Assembly (NCBI RefSeq): GCF_014654205.1
Contig: NZ_BNAW01000010.1
Location: forward strand, 117,866-181,865
Direction of reading: 5' to 3'
DNA length: 64,000 nt
DNA from: Amycolatopsis bullii
GTDB lineage: Bacteria > Actinomycetota > Actinomycetes > Mycobacteriales > Pseudonocardiaceae
Part shown: positions 51,314-59,132 of the stretch, one piece after another
Layout: every line of letters starts with the position of its first letter
Position numbering within the stretch: the stretch's first letter is position 1
Position numbers and translations under genes: made by a program
Notes under the pieces: model-generated
Seen by the model: only the letters and a program-made list of their open reading frames with translations
Database searches by the model: none
Told to the model about the DNA's origin: nothing

Positions 51314-51517
51314 CCAGACCTCCCGGGGACGGCTCGTGCACCGGACGCTACTCCCGAACGGGCCGCGTCACGACCGGGGATTACGCCGAAAACCCGCGAA
51401 GCGCAAGACAAAACCCGCGAGTAGGCAGATCGGGTGAACCCGCGTCATAGCGCCGCCGGGGTCCGCTCCCACCCTCGCACGGAGCACGACCACGACGAGG
51501 AAGCGAGGGCGGCGACC

Positions 51518-51718
51518 ATGAGTCGGGGCGAGTGGTCGATCGGCTGCCGGGATCTGGCCGGCAGGCGCAGGGACGTGACGGTGTTCGTCAGCAACGACAA
51601 GGTGGTGCTGGTCGCGCCGCCCGGCGAGGCGGCGGTGCTCGGGCCGCTCGACGTCGGACGGCTGCGGGCCGCCCTGCGGGACGCCGTCGTCGCGACGGCC
51701 GACGAAGAAGAAAGCTGA
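51518..51718 (+). CDS. 66-residue hypothetical protein
   Basis: MSRGEWSIGCRDLAGRRRDV, then VTVFVSNDKVVLVAPPGE and GRLRAALRDAVVATADEEES. Beta-strand-rich centre and helical end, no known domain. Short conserved proteins of this form are common beside actinomycete genes; an in-frame ATG at 51434 would extend it by 28 disordered residues. GAGG lies upstream of 51518. The stop lies 59 bases before the AcrA1-like start. Confidence 0.55.
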   Translation: MSRGEWSIGCRDLAGRRRDVTVFVSNDKVVLVAPPGEAAVLGPLDVGRLRAALRDAVVATADEEES

Positions 51719-51729
51719 CAACTACCGTT

Positions 51730-51752
51730 CCTACTTATCAGTAGGTTAGAGT
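51730..51752 (+). promoter_or_regulatory. Promoter with inverted repeat before the AcrA1-like gene
   Basis: Inverted repeat CCTACT-TATC-AGTAGG (51730-51745) directly before TAGAGT (51747-51752), a plausible -10, 25 bases before the ATG. It looks like a TetR-type operator over the -35 region; no TetR gene is adjacent. Confidence 0.5.
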
Positions 51753-51777
51753 CGGGCCTGACGAGAAGGGACCGGCC

Positions 51778-53757
51778 ATGACGACCTACTTCGTGACGGG
51801 CGCGACGGGCTTCATCGGGAAACGCCTGGTCGCCCGGCTGCTGCAGCGGCCGGAGACGTCCGCGGTCTACGCGCTGGTGCGGGAGACCTCCCGCGAGCGC
51901 TTGGCCGCCCTGGCGCGGGACTGGCCCGGCGCGGACAAGCTGCATCCCGTCCTCGGCGACCTCGCCGAACCCCGGCTCGGCGCCGACCCCACCGGCCTCC
52001 CCCACCTCGACCACGTCGTCCACCTGGGCGCGATCTACGACCTGACCGCCGACGAGGAAGCCAACCGGCGGGCCAACGTCGAGGGCACCCGCCACCTGCT
52101 GGCCTTCGCGGCCGCCGCGCGAGCCGGGCTGGTGCACCACGTGTCGTCGATCGCCGTGGCGGGCGACCACGCCGGGCGGTTCACCGAAGCCGACTTCGAC
52201 CTCGGCCAGCGCTTCGGCTCGCCGTACCACGCGACGAAGTTCCAGGCCGAAAAGCTCGTCCGCGAGCAGTCGCTGCCCTTCCGCGTCTACCGGCCCTCCG
52301 CCGTCGTCGGCGACTCGCGCACCGGCGAGATGGACAAGGTCGACGGGCCCTACTACTTCCTCCCGGCGATTTCGCGGCTGGCGGCCCTGCCCGGACGCCT
52401 GCCCCTGGCCGCCCCCGATCTGGGCGCGACGAACCTGGTGCCGGTCGACTACGTCGTCGAGGCGATGGACCACCTGATGCACCGGGACGCGCCTTCGGGG
52501 ACGACCTACCACCTCGCCGCCGCGCGCCCGCAGCCGCTCAACTCCGTCTATAACGCCTTCGCGCGCGCCGCCGGCGGTCCGACGATCCGGGCCGTGCTGC
52601 CGGCGAAGCCGTCCGGCGCGCTCCGGCGGGTGGGCGCCCGCTTGGCGCACGCGGCCGCGGCCGGGATCGACCGCGTCCCCGGCGGCCGGGGCGCCCGCGC
52701 GGCCGTCCTCGACGAGCTCGGCATCCCCCTGGCCGTGCTGCCGCACCTGACCATGGACGTCGTCTTCGACACCGCGCGCACCACGACGGCGTTGTTCGGC
52801 AGCGGCATCGAACTCCCGGAGCTGCGGGACTACGCGGCGTCGCTCTACCGGTACTGGCAGGCCCACCTCGACCCCGACCGCGCGCGCCGCACCCACGGCC
52901 TGGCCGGGCGCACGGTGCTGATCACCGGGGCGTCGTCCGGGATCGGCCGCGCGTCGGCGCTGGCCGTGGCGCGCAAGGGCGCGAAGGTGATCCTCGTGGC
53001 CCGTCGCGCCTCCGAGCTCGAAGAGGTGCGGGCCGAGATCCTCGCGGCCGGCGGCACCGCCGCGGCGTACCCGTGCGACCTCACCGACGGCGACGCCGTC
53101 GACGCGCTGGTCAAGGACGTGCTCGGCGACCACGGCGCGGTGGACGTCCTGGTGAACAACGCCGGCCGGTCGATCCGGCGGTCGGTCACGCTGTCCACGC
53201 AGCGGTTCCACGACTTCGAGCGCACGATGGCGATCAACTACTTCGGGCCGGTGCGGCTGATCCTCGGCTTCCTGCCGTCGATGACCGAGCGCGGGTTCGG
53301 CCACGTCGTCAACGTGACGACCCAGGGCCTGCAGACCGACACCCCGCGCTTCTCGGCCTACCTGGCCTCGAAGGCGGCGCTCGAAGAGTTCGGGCTGACG
53401 GCCGGGCGGGAGACGCTCTCGGACGGCGTCACCTTCACGTCGGTGCGGATGCCGCTGGTCCGGACGCCGATGATCGCGCCGACCGGCTACCGCGGGATCC
53501 CGTCCAGCAGCCCGGAGCGGGCCGCCGCGCTGGCGGTGAAGGCGTGCGAGGAGCGGCCGGAGATCTTGAGCCTCCCCGAAGGCCGCGCCGCCGAACTGGC
53601 GACGCTCGCCGCGCCGCGGCTCGCCCGGTTCGCCGCGCACCTGGCCTACCGGGCGACGCCGGAGTCCGCGCCCGAGGCACGCGGACTGCCCCGCCGGTCC
53701 GCGCCGTCGTCGGTCGCGGGGGCGGTGACCCGGCTGATCTGGCGCCGTCGTGCCTGA
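51778..53757 (+). CDS. Two-domain short-chain dehydrogenase (AcrA1-type fatty acyl-CoA reductase)
   Basis: 659 residues, two fused SDR domains. The N-terminal extended SDR (about 1-370) has TYFVTGATGFIGKRLVARLL, HHVSSIAVAGD and YHATKFQAEKLV, like thioester-reductase/male-sterility domains; the C-terminal classical SDR (about 375-620) has VLITGASSGIGRASALAVARKG, LVNNAGRSIRR and YLASKAALEEFG. The order and length match mycobacterial AcrA1 (Rv3391) proteins, fatty acyl-CoA reductases tied to wax or mycolate metabolism. AGAAGGGA precedes the ATG. Confidence 0.88.
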   Translation: MTTYFVTGATGFIGKRLVARLLQRPETSAVYALVRETSRERLAALARDWPGADKLHPVLGDLAEPRLGADPTGLPHLDHVVHLGAIYDLTADEEANRRANVEGTRHLLAFAAAARAGLVHHVSSIAVAGDHAGRFTEADFDLGQRFGSPYHATKFQAEKLVREQSLPFRVYRPSAVVGDSRTGEMDKVDGPYYFLPAISRLAALPGRLPLAAPDLGATNLVPVDYVVEAMDHLMHRDAPSGTTYHLAAARPQPLNSVYNAFARAAGGPTIRAVLPAKPSGALRRVGARLAHAAAAGIDRVPGGRGARAAVLDELGIPLAVLPHLTMDVVFDTARTTTALFGSGIELPELRDYAASLYRYWQAHLDPDRARRTHGLAGRTVLITGASSGIGRASALAVARKGAKVILVARRASELEEVRAEILAAGGTAAAYPCDLTDGDAVDALVKDVLGDHGAVDVLVNNAGRSIRRSVTLSTQRFHDFERTMAINYFGPVRLILGFLPSMTERGFGHVVNVTTQGLQTDTPRFSAYLASKAALEEFGLTAGRETLSDGVTFTSVRMPLVRTPMIAPTGYRGIPSSSPERAAALAVKACEERPEILSLPEGRAAELATLAAPRLARFAAHLAYRATPESAPEARGLPRRSAPSSVAGAVTRLIWRRRA

Positions 53758-53819
53758 TTCCCGCGAATTCCGCCGAAACGCTGGCACGGACGCGACGGTA
53801 CTTCTACCCTCGCGCGAGT

Positions 53820-53837
53820 CCCGTACACCCGTACGGG
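53820..53837 (+). promoter_or_regulatory. Dyad upstream of the 27-codon gene
   Basis: Inverted repeat CCCGTAC-ACCC-GTACGGG, 21 bases before the ATG of the small gene. A TACCCT, possible -10, lies just upstream at 53805-53810. Confidence 0.45.
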
Positions 53838-53857
53838 CTCTGACTGGGGAGTTCGAA

Positions 53858-53941
53858 ATGCCGGTATTCAGCGTATCCAGCGTGGTCAGCAGCGGGCACC
53901 GCAGCGCCGACAAGACGGCCGTGATCGGCACCGCGAGGTGA
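53858..53941 (+). CDS. 27-residue peptide gene
   Basis: A 28-codon frame with GGGGAG 6 bases before its ATG, a 7-bp dyad and possible -10 upstream, and an 11-bp terminator hairpin 9 bases after the stop. The peptide starts MPVFSVSSVVSSGHR and ends in TAVIGTAR; it has a Val/Ser-rich first half and a basic second half, no cysteine and no signal peptide. No modification enzyme, transporter or immunity gene adjoins it, so a bacteriocin or signal peptide is only a guess. A leader peptide or small regulatory protein fits as well. Confidence 0.5.
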   Translation: MPVFSVSSVVSSGHRSADKTAVIGTAR

Positions 53942-53950
53942 GCCCGGCGG

Positions 53951-53978
53951 ACGCCGCCCCGATCCACCGGGGCGGCGT
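53951..53978 (+). terminator. Terminator hairpin after the small peptide gene
   Basis: Perfect 11-bp stem ACGCCGCCCCG/CGGGGCGGCGT with 6-base loop, 9 bases after the stop of the 27-codon gene. No U-tract. Confidence 0.7.
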
Positions 53979-54056
53979 TCGCACCGGTCCCCCGAGGGCG
54001 GCACCCGGCCGCTACCATCGCTTCCGGGCGTGATCGGACACGGAAGGCGGCACGGC

Positions 54057-55832
54057 GTGGACGTGATGAGTCCTGCGCCCGTCGCGACCGCACCACCCCG
54101 GCAGACCCGGCCGCTGCTGCGCTGGAGCCTCCACGCGAGCTGGGTGCTCGTGCTCGCGCTGGCCACCGAGTTCCGCGTCGGCCGCTTCGGCTTCCACCCC
54201 TCCGACCAGGGCTTCATCCTCGCCCAGGCGTGGCGCGTGCTGCACGGCGAAGTGCCGCACGCCGACATCATCTCCGCCCGCCCACTGGGATCGGCGGTGC
54301 TGCACGTCGCCGACTACGCGCTGCCGATGCCGCTGTTCTTCGGCTCCGGCTTCCTGGCCATGATCGAGCTCGTCGTGGCCACGATCGCGTTCGCCACGCT
54401 GGTCACCCGGCGCCGGGTGCTCGAGTGGGGCCCGGGAACGACGGCGCTGGTCGCGGCCGCGTCGCTGCTCAACCTCAACGCCTTCCCGCTGATGGCCTGG
54501 CACACCGTGGACGGCATCTTCCTCACCGCGTGCGGCGCCTGGGCCCTGGACGCCGGCCTGCGCGGCGGCCACGCCTTCGCCCGCCGCGGCGGGCTGGTGC
54601 TGCTCGGCTGCGCGGTGCTCGTCAAGCAGAGCTTCGCGCCGGCCGCGGTGATCGGCCTCGGCTGGCTGCTGCTGCACCCGGCGACGCGGACCGGCACGCG
54701 CCGCGCGGTCCGGCTCGTCCTCGACCTCCTCGCGCTCGCCGCGCCCGGGCTGGCGTACGTGGCGTGGGTGAGCCTCGGCGGCGGCTTCACGGAGATGGTC
54801 GGGCAGCTCACCGGCGGCCTGCCCGCGTACGGCGAGCGGCTGCTCGGGCTGTGGCTCGACGACCCGGAGGTGCTGACCCGGCCGCCGGTGCGGGAGCTGG
54901 GCTTCTTCGCCGCGATCGCCGTGGTGCTGCTGGCCGTCCGGCTCCCGGGTGACCGGCTGGGCGCGGCCGGGCGGGTGGCGTCCTGGGTGCTGGTGCTCGC
55001 CGGCGCCACGGCGGTGGTCTGGACCGTCGTCGACGGCCGGCTCACCGGGTCCACGCGCTGGGCCGATGTCCTGTGGTGGATCGTCGCGGTCAGCGTGCCG
55101 GTGCACGCGGCCGTGCGGCGGCAAGTGCCGTGGGCGGGGCTGCTCGTGCTCGCCACCGGGTTCATGACGAGCCTGTCGTGGGGCAACGACACCCCGACGC
55201 TGCTCTGCGGCACCCTCGCCCTGACGACGTTGCTGCTGCTGGGCCAGCTGATCCCCTCTCGCCCGCGACCGAGTTGGCACAGCGCGGTGACGGCAACGGC
55301 CGGCTTGCTGGTGGTGGCGGTCTGCGGCTGGGTCGTCGTGGCGCGCCACGACCAGGCGGCCTACCTCGACGTCAGCCACGACCGGCTGACCGAGGACCTC
55401 GGCGCGGTCACCCCGGCGATGGCCGGGATCCGCACGAACCCGTCGACGTTCGCCTTCGTCCGGCAGATCCGCGCCTGCCTGGATCGCTTCCCGGCCGCGC
55501 GGACGGCGATCCTGCCGGACAGCCCGTTCGCCTACCCCGCGTTCGGCCTGCGCAACCCGTTCCCCCTCGAGTGGCCGCTGCCGCTGGAGATCGTCGGCGA
55601 CGCGCCCGGGCGCATGCTCGCGACGGCGGACCGGCTGAACCGCGAAGGCGGCTACCTGGTGCTGTTCCAGACGGATTCGTACCGGATGCTGGCGACGGGC
55701 GGCCCGGTGCCGGAGTCGATCCCGGCCGACACGCCGGTGTTCGACTACCTGGGGCTGGAGAAGGCGATCCAGGCTCGGCTCACGGGCCGCGTCGTGACCT
55801 GCGGCAGCTTCGTCGGGAAGTACGCCCCCTAG
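54057..55832 (+). CDS. Polytopic membrane protein, GT-C-like
   Basis: 591 residues with about eleven to twelve membrane segments and a soluble C-terminal part (about 430-591). The first extracytoplasmic loop reads FHPSDQGFILAQAWRVLHGEVPHADII, which resembles the acidic loop of GT-C glycosyltransferases and mannosyltransferase-like proteins (DxGxxLxxAxxxxxGxxPYxDF pattern). It could transfer a lipid-linked sugar outside the membrane. The start is uncertain: GTG at 54057 has GGAAGG upstream, ATG at 54066 is next. Its last codon overlaps the convergent monooxygenase stop (shared CTAG). Confidence 0.75.
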   Translation: MDVMSPAPVATAPPRQTRPLLRWSLHASWVLVLALATEFRVGRFGFHPSDQGFILAQAWRVLHGEVPHADIISARPLGSAVLHVADYALPMPLFFGSGFLAMIELVVATIAFATLVTRRRVLEWGPGTTALVAAASLLNLNAFPLMAWHTVDGIFLTACGAWALDAGLRGGHAFARRGGLVLLGCAVLVKQSFAPAAVIGLGWLLLHPATRTGTRRAVRLVLDLLALAAPGLAYVAWVSLGGGFTEMVGQLTGGLPAYGERLLGLWLDDPEVLTRPPVRELGFFAAIAVVLLAVRLPGDRLGAAGRVASWVLVLAGATAVVWTVVDGRLTGSTRWADVLWWIVAVSVPVHAAVRRQVPWAGLLVLATGFMTSLSWGNDTPTLLCGTLALTTLLLLGQLIPSRPRPSWHSAVTATAGLLVVAVCGWVVVARHDQAAYLDVSHDRLTEDLGAVTPAMAGIRTNPSTFAFVRQIRACLDRFPAARTAILPDSPFAYPAFGLRNPFPLEWPLPLEIVGDAPGRMLATADRLNREGGYLVLFQTDSYRMLATGGPVPESIPADTPVFDYLGLEKAIQARLTGRVVTCGSFVGKYAP

Positions 55833-56974
55833 GACTCCCGCACCGCGCCGGTGAACTCCCGGAACGCGTCGATCAAGACCCGCGGGACGTCGTCCTCCGC
55901 GACGCCGGCGAGGAGCTCGTCGAACCGCTTTCCTTCCTGGCCGACCTTGGCGCTGCGCGGGAACATGGCTTCCTCGTACTCCGCGAGCGCGGTTTCGACG
56001 GCACCGGGGCGCGCGGCGAGGGCGAGGCCGAGCTCGGCTCCGTCGAGCATGGCGAGGTTGGCGCCTTCGCCGTTGGCCGGCATGAGGTGGGCCGCGTCGC
56101 CGACGAGCGTCACCCCCGGCACGCGCGCCCAGCGGTGCCCGATCGGCAGGGTGTGGTGCGGCCGCAGGACGGGTGCGGTGTCGCCGTCGGTGATCAGCGC
56201 GGTCAGTTCCGGTGCCCAGCCGTCGAACTCGGCCGCGACCCGCGCGGCGGCCGCGGCGGGATCGCTGAAGTCGAGCGCGTCGAACCACGCCAACGGCCGG
56301 ATCAGCGACACGTAGGTGTGCAGGGTGTCCCCGCTTTCCCGGTGGGCGTGGATGCCCTTGCCGACCGAGGGCACCATCAGCGAGCCGCCGCCCACCGCCT
56401 TCGCGGCGGCGGGGTGCCGGGTGTCCGCGTCGTACAGGTAGGTCTCGACGAAGGCTTCGCCGACGTACGCGGGGGTGGCGTCGGTGAGCAGCGGCCGGAT
56501 CCGCGACCACGCGCCGTCGGCCCCGATCAGCAGGCTCGTGACGACGGTGCCACCGTCGTCGAAGGTCACCTCGTGGCGGCCGTCGCCGAGCGCACGGGCC
56601 CCGGTCACCTTGTGTCCCCAGTGGACAGTGCCGTCCGGCAGCGCGTCGAGCAGCATCCGCCGCAGGTCGGCGCGCTGCACTTCGGGGCGGCCGCCCGTGC
56701 CGTCGTCGGGCTGTTCGAACAGCACGGTTCCGTGCCGGTCGAGGACCCGCATCGCCTGCCTGCCCGGCAGGATCAGGCCGCGGAACTCCTCCATCAGCTC
56801 CGCCGCTTCGACGGCGAGCTGCCCGTTGTAGTCGTGGATGTCGAGCATCCCGCCCTGGCTCCGCGCCGTCGGGGACGGCTCGGCTTCGTAGACCTCGGCA
56901 GGGATGCCGTGAACGTGCAGGACGCGGGCGAGGGTGAGGCCGCCGAGGCCGGCGCCGACGATCGTGACGTGCAT
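55829..56974 (-). CDS. FAD-dependent monooxygenase (TetX/PHBH-like)
   Basis: 381 residues. HVTIVGAGLGGLTLARVLH (FAD Rossmann), IGADGAWSRIRPLL (the DG motif) and VTLVGDAAHLMPANGEGANLAMLDG (the GD motif) define group A flavin hydroxylases. QGGMLDIHDYNGQLAVE resembles TetX-type enzymes that hydroxylate tetracyclines and related aromatics; the substrate is unknown. AAGGAG lies 6 bases before the ATG. Frames upstream of this start are not coding. Confidence 0.9.
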   Translation of the reverse strand: MHVTIVGAGLGGLTLARVLHVHGIPAEVYEAEPSPTARSQGGMLDIHDYNGQLAVEAAELMEEFRGLILPGRQAMRVLDRHGTVLFEQPDDGTGGRPEVQRADLRRMLLDALPDGTVHWGHKVTGARALGDGRHEVTFDDGGTVVTSLLIGADGAWSRIRPLLTDATPAYVGEAFVETYLYDADTRHPAAAKAVGGGSLMVPSVGKGIHAHRESGDTLHTYVSLIRPLAWFDALDFSDPAAAAARVAAEFDGWAPELTALITDGDTAPVLRPHHTLPIGHRWARVPGVTLVGDAAHLMPANGEGANLAMLDGAELGLALAARPGAVETALAEYEEAMFPRSAKVGQEGKRFDELLAGVAEDDVPRVLIDAFREFTGAVRES

Positions 56975-57080
56975 GCGTTGCTCCTTCGGGTTTCGGTGTG
57001 ACTCCCGAAGGCTGGCGAAGATCACTGGCGCCGGGCGCACACCCCGCTGGCGCGACGCTGGCACGCGCTGCCAGGCGCTG

Positions 57081-58403
57081 TCAGTCGGTCAGCAGGTCGT
57101 CCGGGCTGGCGGCGGCCAAGCCCGCCAGCACGTCGAGCGCCGCGGCGAGGGTCTCCACCGGTGGGGCCGACACCGCGATCCGGACCGCGTTCGGCGCGTG
57201 GCCCGGCAGGACCGCGAACGCCGCCGCCGGGGACAGCGCGATCCCCCGGCGGGCCGCCGCCGCGACGAACGTCTCCGCCCGCCAGCGCTCCGGCAGCTCC
57301 CACCAGCGGTGGTACGACGCCGGGTCGCCGCGCAGGCCCGGCAGCCGCTCCGCCACGACGGCCGCGCGGGCGGCCGCGTCACGGCGTTTCGCCGCCTCGA
57401 TGCCGGCGATGGTGCCCGTCACGATCCACTGCGTCGCCGCCTCGAGGGCGAACCGGGACGCCGCCCAGGCACCCGAGCGCACCGACGACGCCAGGCGGGC
57501 CGTCCAAGCCGGGGGCGAGACGAGGAACCCCGCCGTCAAACCGGGTGCGACGCGCTTGGAGAGGCTGTCGACGAACACCGTGCGCTCCGGCGCGTACGCG
57601 GCGAAGGGGCGTACGTCGTCGCGCAGGAACGTGTAGATGCCGTCCTCGATCACCGGCAGGTCCAGGCGGGCCACCACCTCGGCGAGCTCGGCGCGGCGCT
57701 GCGGCGGCATCGTCGTGCCGAGCGGGTTGTGCAGCGTCGGCTGGACGTAGAGCGCGCGCACCGGCCCGGCCGCTTCCAGGGCCGTCGGGACCAGGCCGGA
57801 CTCGTCGGTTTCGATCGGCACGAGCTCCACGCCGAGCCGCGACGCCAGTGCCTTCACCACCGGGTAGGTCAGCGACTCCACCGCGAGCCGCTCGCCGACC
57901 GGCACGAACGCGGCGATCGAAGCGGCGAGCGCCTGCCTGCCGTTGCCGGTGAACAGCACCGTCGCCGGGTCCGGGCGCCAGTCGCCGCGGGCGAGCAGCC
58001 CGGCCGCCGCCTCGCGGGCCGCTCGCGTGCCCGCCGCGCCGATCGGGTGCAGGGCCGCGGTCAGGACGTCGTCGCGCAGCAACGGCTCCAGTGCGCGCGC
58101 CAGCCGCGCCGACTCCTCCGGCAGGACGGCGAAGTTCAGTTCGAGGTCGACGCGGGCTTCGCCGGGCTCGGCGAGCGCGGGTTCGGGCGGCGGCTTGGCC
58201 GCGCGGACGAACGTGCCGCGGCCGACCTCGCCGACGGCCAGGCCGCGCCGGACGAGTTCGCCGTAGACGCGCGCGGCCGTGGAACCGGCGATGCCCCGCT
58301 GCCGCGCGAAGCGGCGCTGGGGCGGCAGCCGGTCGCCGGGGCGGAGGCGGCCGGCTTCGATGTCGGCGGCGATGGCGTCGGCGACGACGCGGTAGTCGTC
58401 CAT
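57081..58403 (-). CDS. MocR-type regulator (GntR helix-turn-helix plus aminotransferase fold)
   Basis: 440 residues. N-terminal GntR domain (ADIEAGRLRPGDRLPPQRRFARQRGI in outline), then a PLP-dependent aminotransferase class I fold with YVQPTLHNPLG, VIEDGIYTFLRDD and the Schiff-base lysine in VDSLSKRVAPGLTAGF. MocR proteins sense an amino compound with PLP and often control an adjacent gene. It diverges, with 71 bases between starts, from the O-methyltransferase gene, the likely target. GGAAGGTGAGC precedes the ATG. Confidence 0.92.
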   Translation of the reverse strand: MDDYRVVADAIAADIEAGRLRPGDRLPPQRRFARQRGIAGSTAARVYGELVRRGLAVGEVGRGTFVRAAKPPPEPALAEPGEARVDLELNFAVLPEESARLARALEPLLRDDVLTAALHPIGAAGTRAAREAAAGLLARGDWRPDPATVLFTGNGRQALAASIAAFVPVGERLAVESLTYPVVKALASRLGVELVPIETDESGLVPTALEAAGPVRALYVQPTLHNPLGTTMPPQRRAELAEVVARLDLPVIEDGIYTFLRDDVRPFAAYAPERTVFVDSLSKRVAPGLTAGFLVSPPAWTARLASSVRSGAWAASRFALEAATQWIVTGTIAGIEAAKRRDAAARAAVVAERLPGLRGDPASYHRWWELPERWRAETFVAAAARRGIALSPAAAFAVLPGHAPNAVRIAVSAPPVETLAAALDVLAGLAAASPDDLLTD

Positions 58404-58474
58404 GCTCACCTTCCCGCCGGAAACGCCGTCGGCGAGCATGATCCCACCCGGGCTATGTTGGCCGTGGAGGTGCC

Positions 58475-59131
58475 ATGACCGACCAGACCTGGACCGCCGT
58501 CGACGACTACCTCGCCGGCGCACTGCTCGCCCCCGACCCGGTGCTCGACTCGGCGTTGGCCGACGCCGACGCCGCCGGGCTCCCGCACATCGCCGTCGCG
58601 CCCAACCAGGGCAAGCTGCTCCACCTGCTCGCCCGGCTCGCCGGGGCGCGCACGATCCTGGAGATCGGCACGCTCGGCGGGTACAGCACCATCTGGCTCG
58701 CCCGCGCGCTGCCGGCCGGCGGCAGGCTGGTGACCTGCGAATACGAGCCGAAACACGCCGAGGTCGCGAAGGCCAACCTGGCGCGGGCGGGCTTCGGCGA
58801 GGACGTCGTCGACATCCGCGTCGGCGCCGCGCTCGACACGCTGCCGACGCTGAGCGGGCCGTTCGACTTCGTCTTCATCGACGCCGACAAGGTCAACCTC
58901 GCGAACTACGTCCGCGCCTCGCTGGGGCTGGCGCGGCCGGGCACGGCGATCGTCGTCGACAACGTCGTCCGGCAGGGCCGGGTGGCCGACGCGGGCATCG
59001 ACGACCCGAACGTCCGCGGCGCCCGCGAGATGTTCGAGCTGCTGGCGGCCGAGGACCGGATCGACGCGACCGCGGTCCAGACCGTCGGCGGCAAGGGGTA
59101 CGACGGGTTCGTGCTGGCCCTGGTGCGGTGA
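58475..59131 (+). CDS. SAM-dependent O-methyltransferase
   Basis: 218 residues of the catechol/caffeoyl-CoA O-methyltransferase family (methyltransferase 3). SAM-binding TILEIGTLGGYSTIWLARALP (about 60-80), metal site DFVFIDADKVNLANY and VVDNVVRQGRV are conserved. Substrates are usually vicinal diols such as catechols. GGAGGTGCC lies directly before the ATG and TATGTT (58454-58459) could be the -10. The stop is one base from the convergent penicillin-binding protein stop, with no terminator between. Confidence 0.92.
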   Translation: MTDQTWTAVDDYLAGALLAPDPVLDSALADADAAGLPHIAVAPNQGKLLHLLARLAGARTILEIGTLGGYSTIWLARALPAGGRLVTCEYEPKHAEVAKANLARAGFGEDVVDIRVGAALDTLPTLSGPFDFVFIDADKVNLANYVRASLGLARPGTAIVVDNVVRQGRVADAGIDDPNVRGAREMFELLAAEDRIDATAVQTVGGKGYDGFVLALVR

Positions 59132-59132
59132 G

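Noticed and set aside
56977..57064. Upstream extension of the TetX-like monooxygenase
   Set aside because: The AAGGAG-ATG pair at 56974 and the immediate HVTIVGAG motif fix the start.
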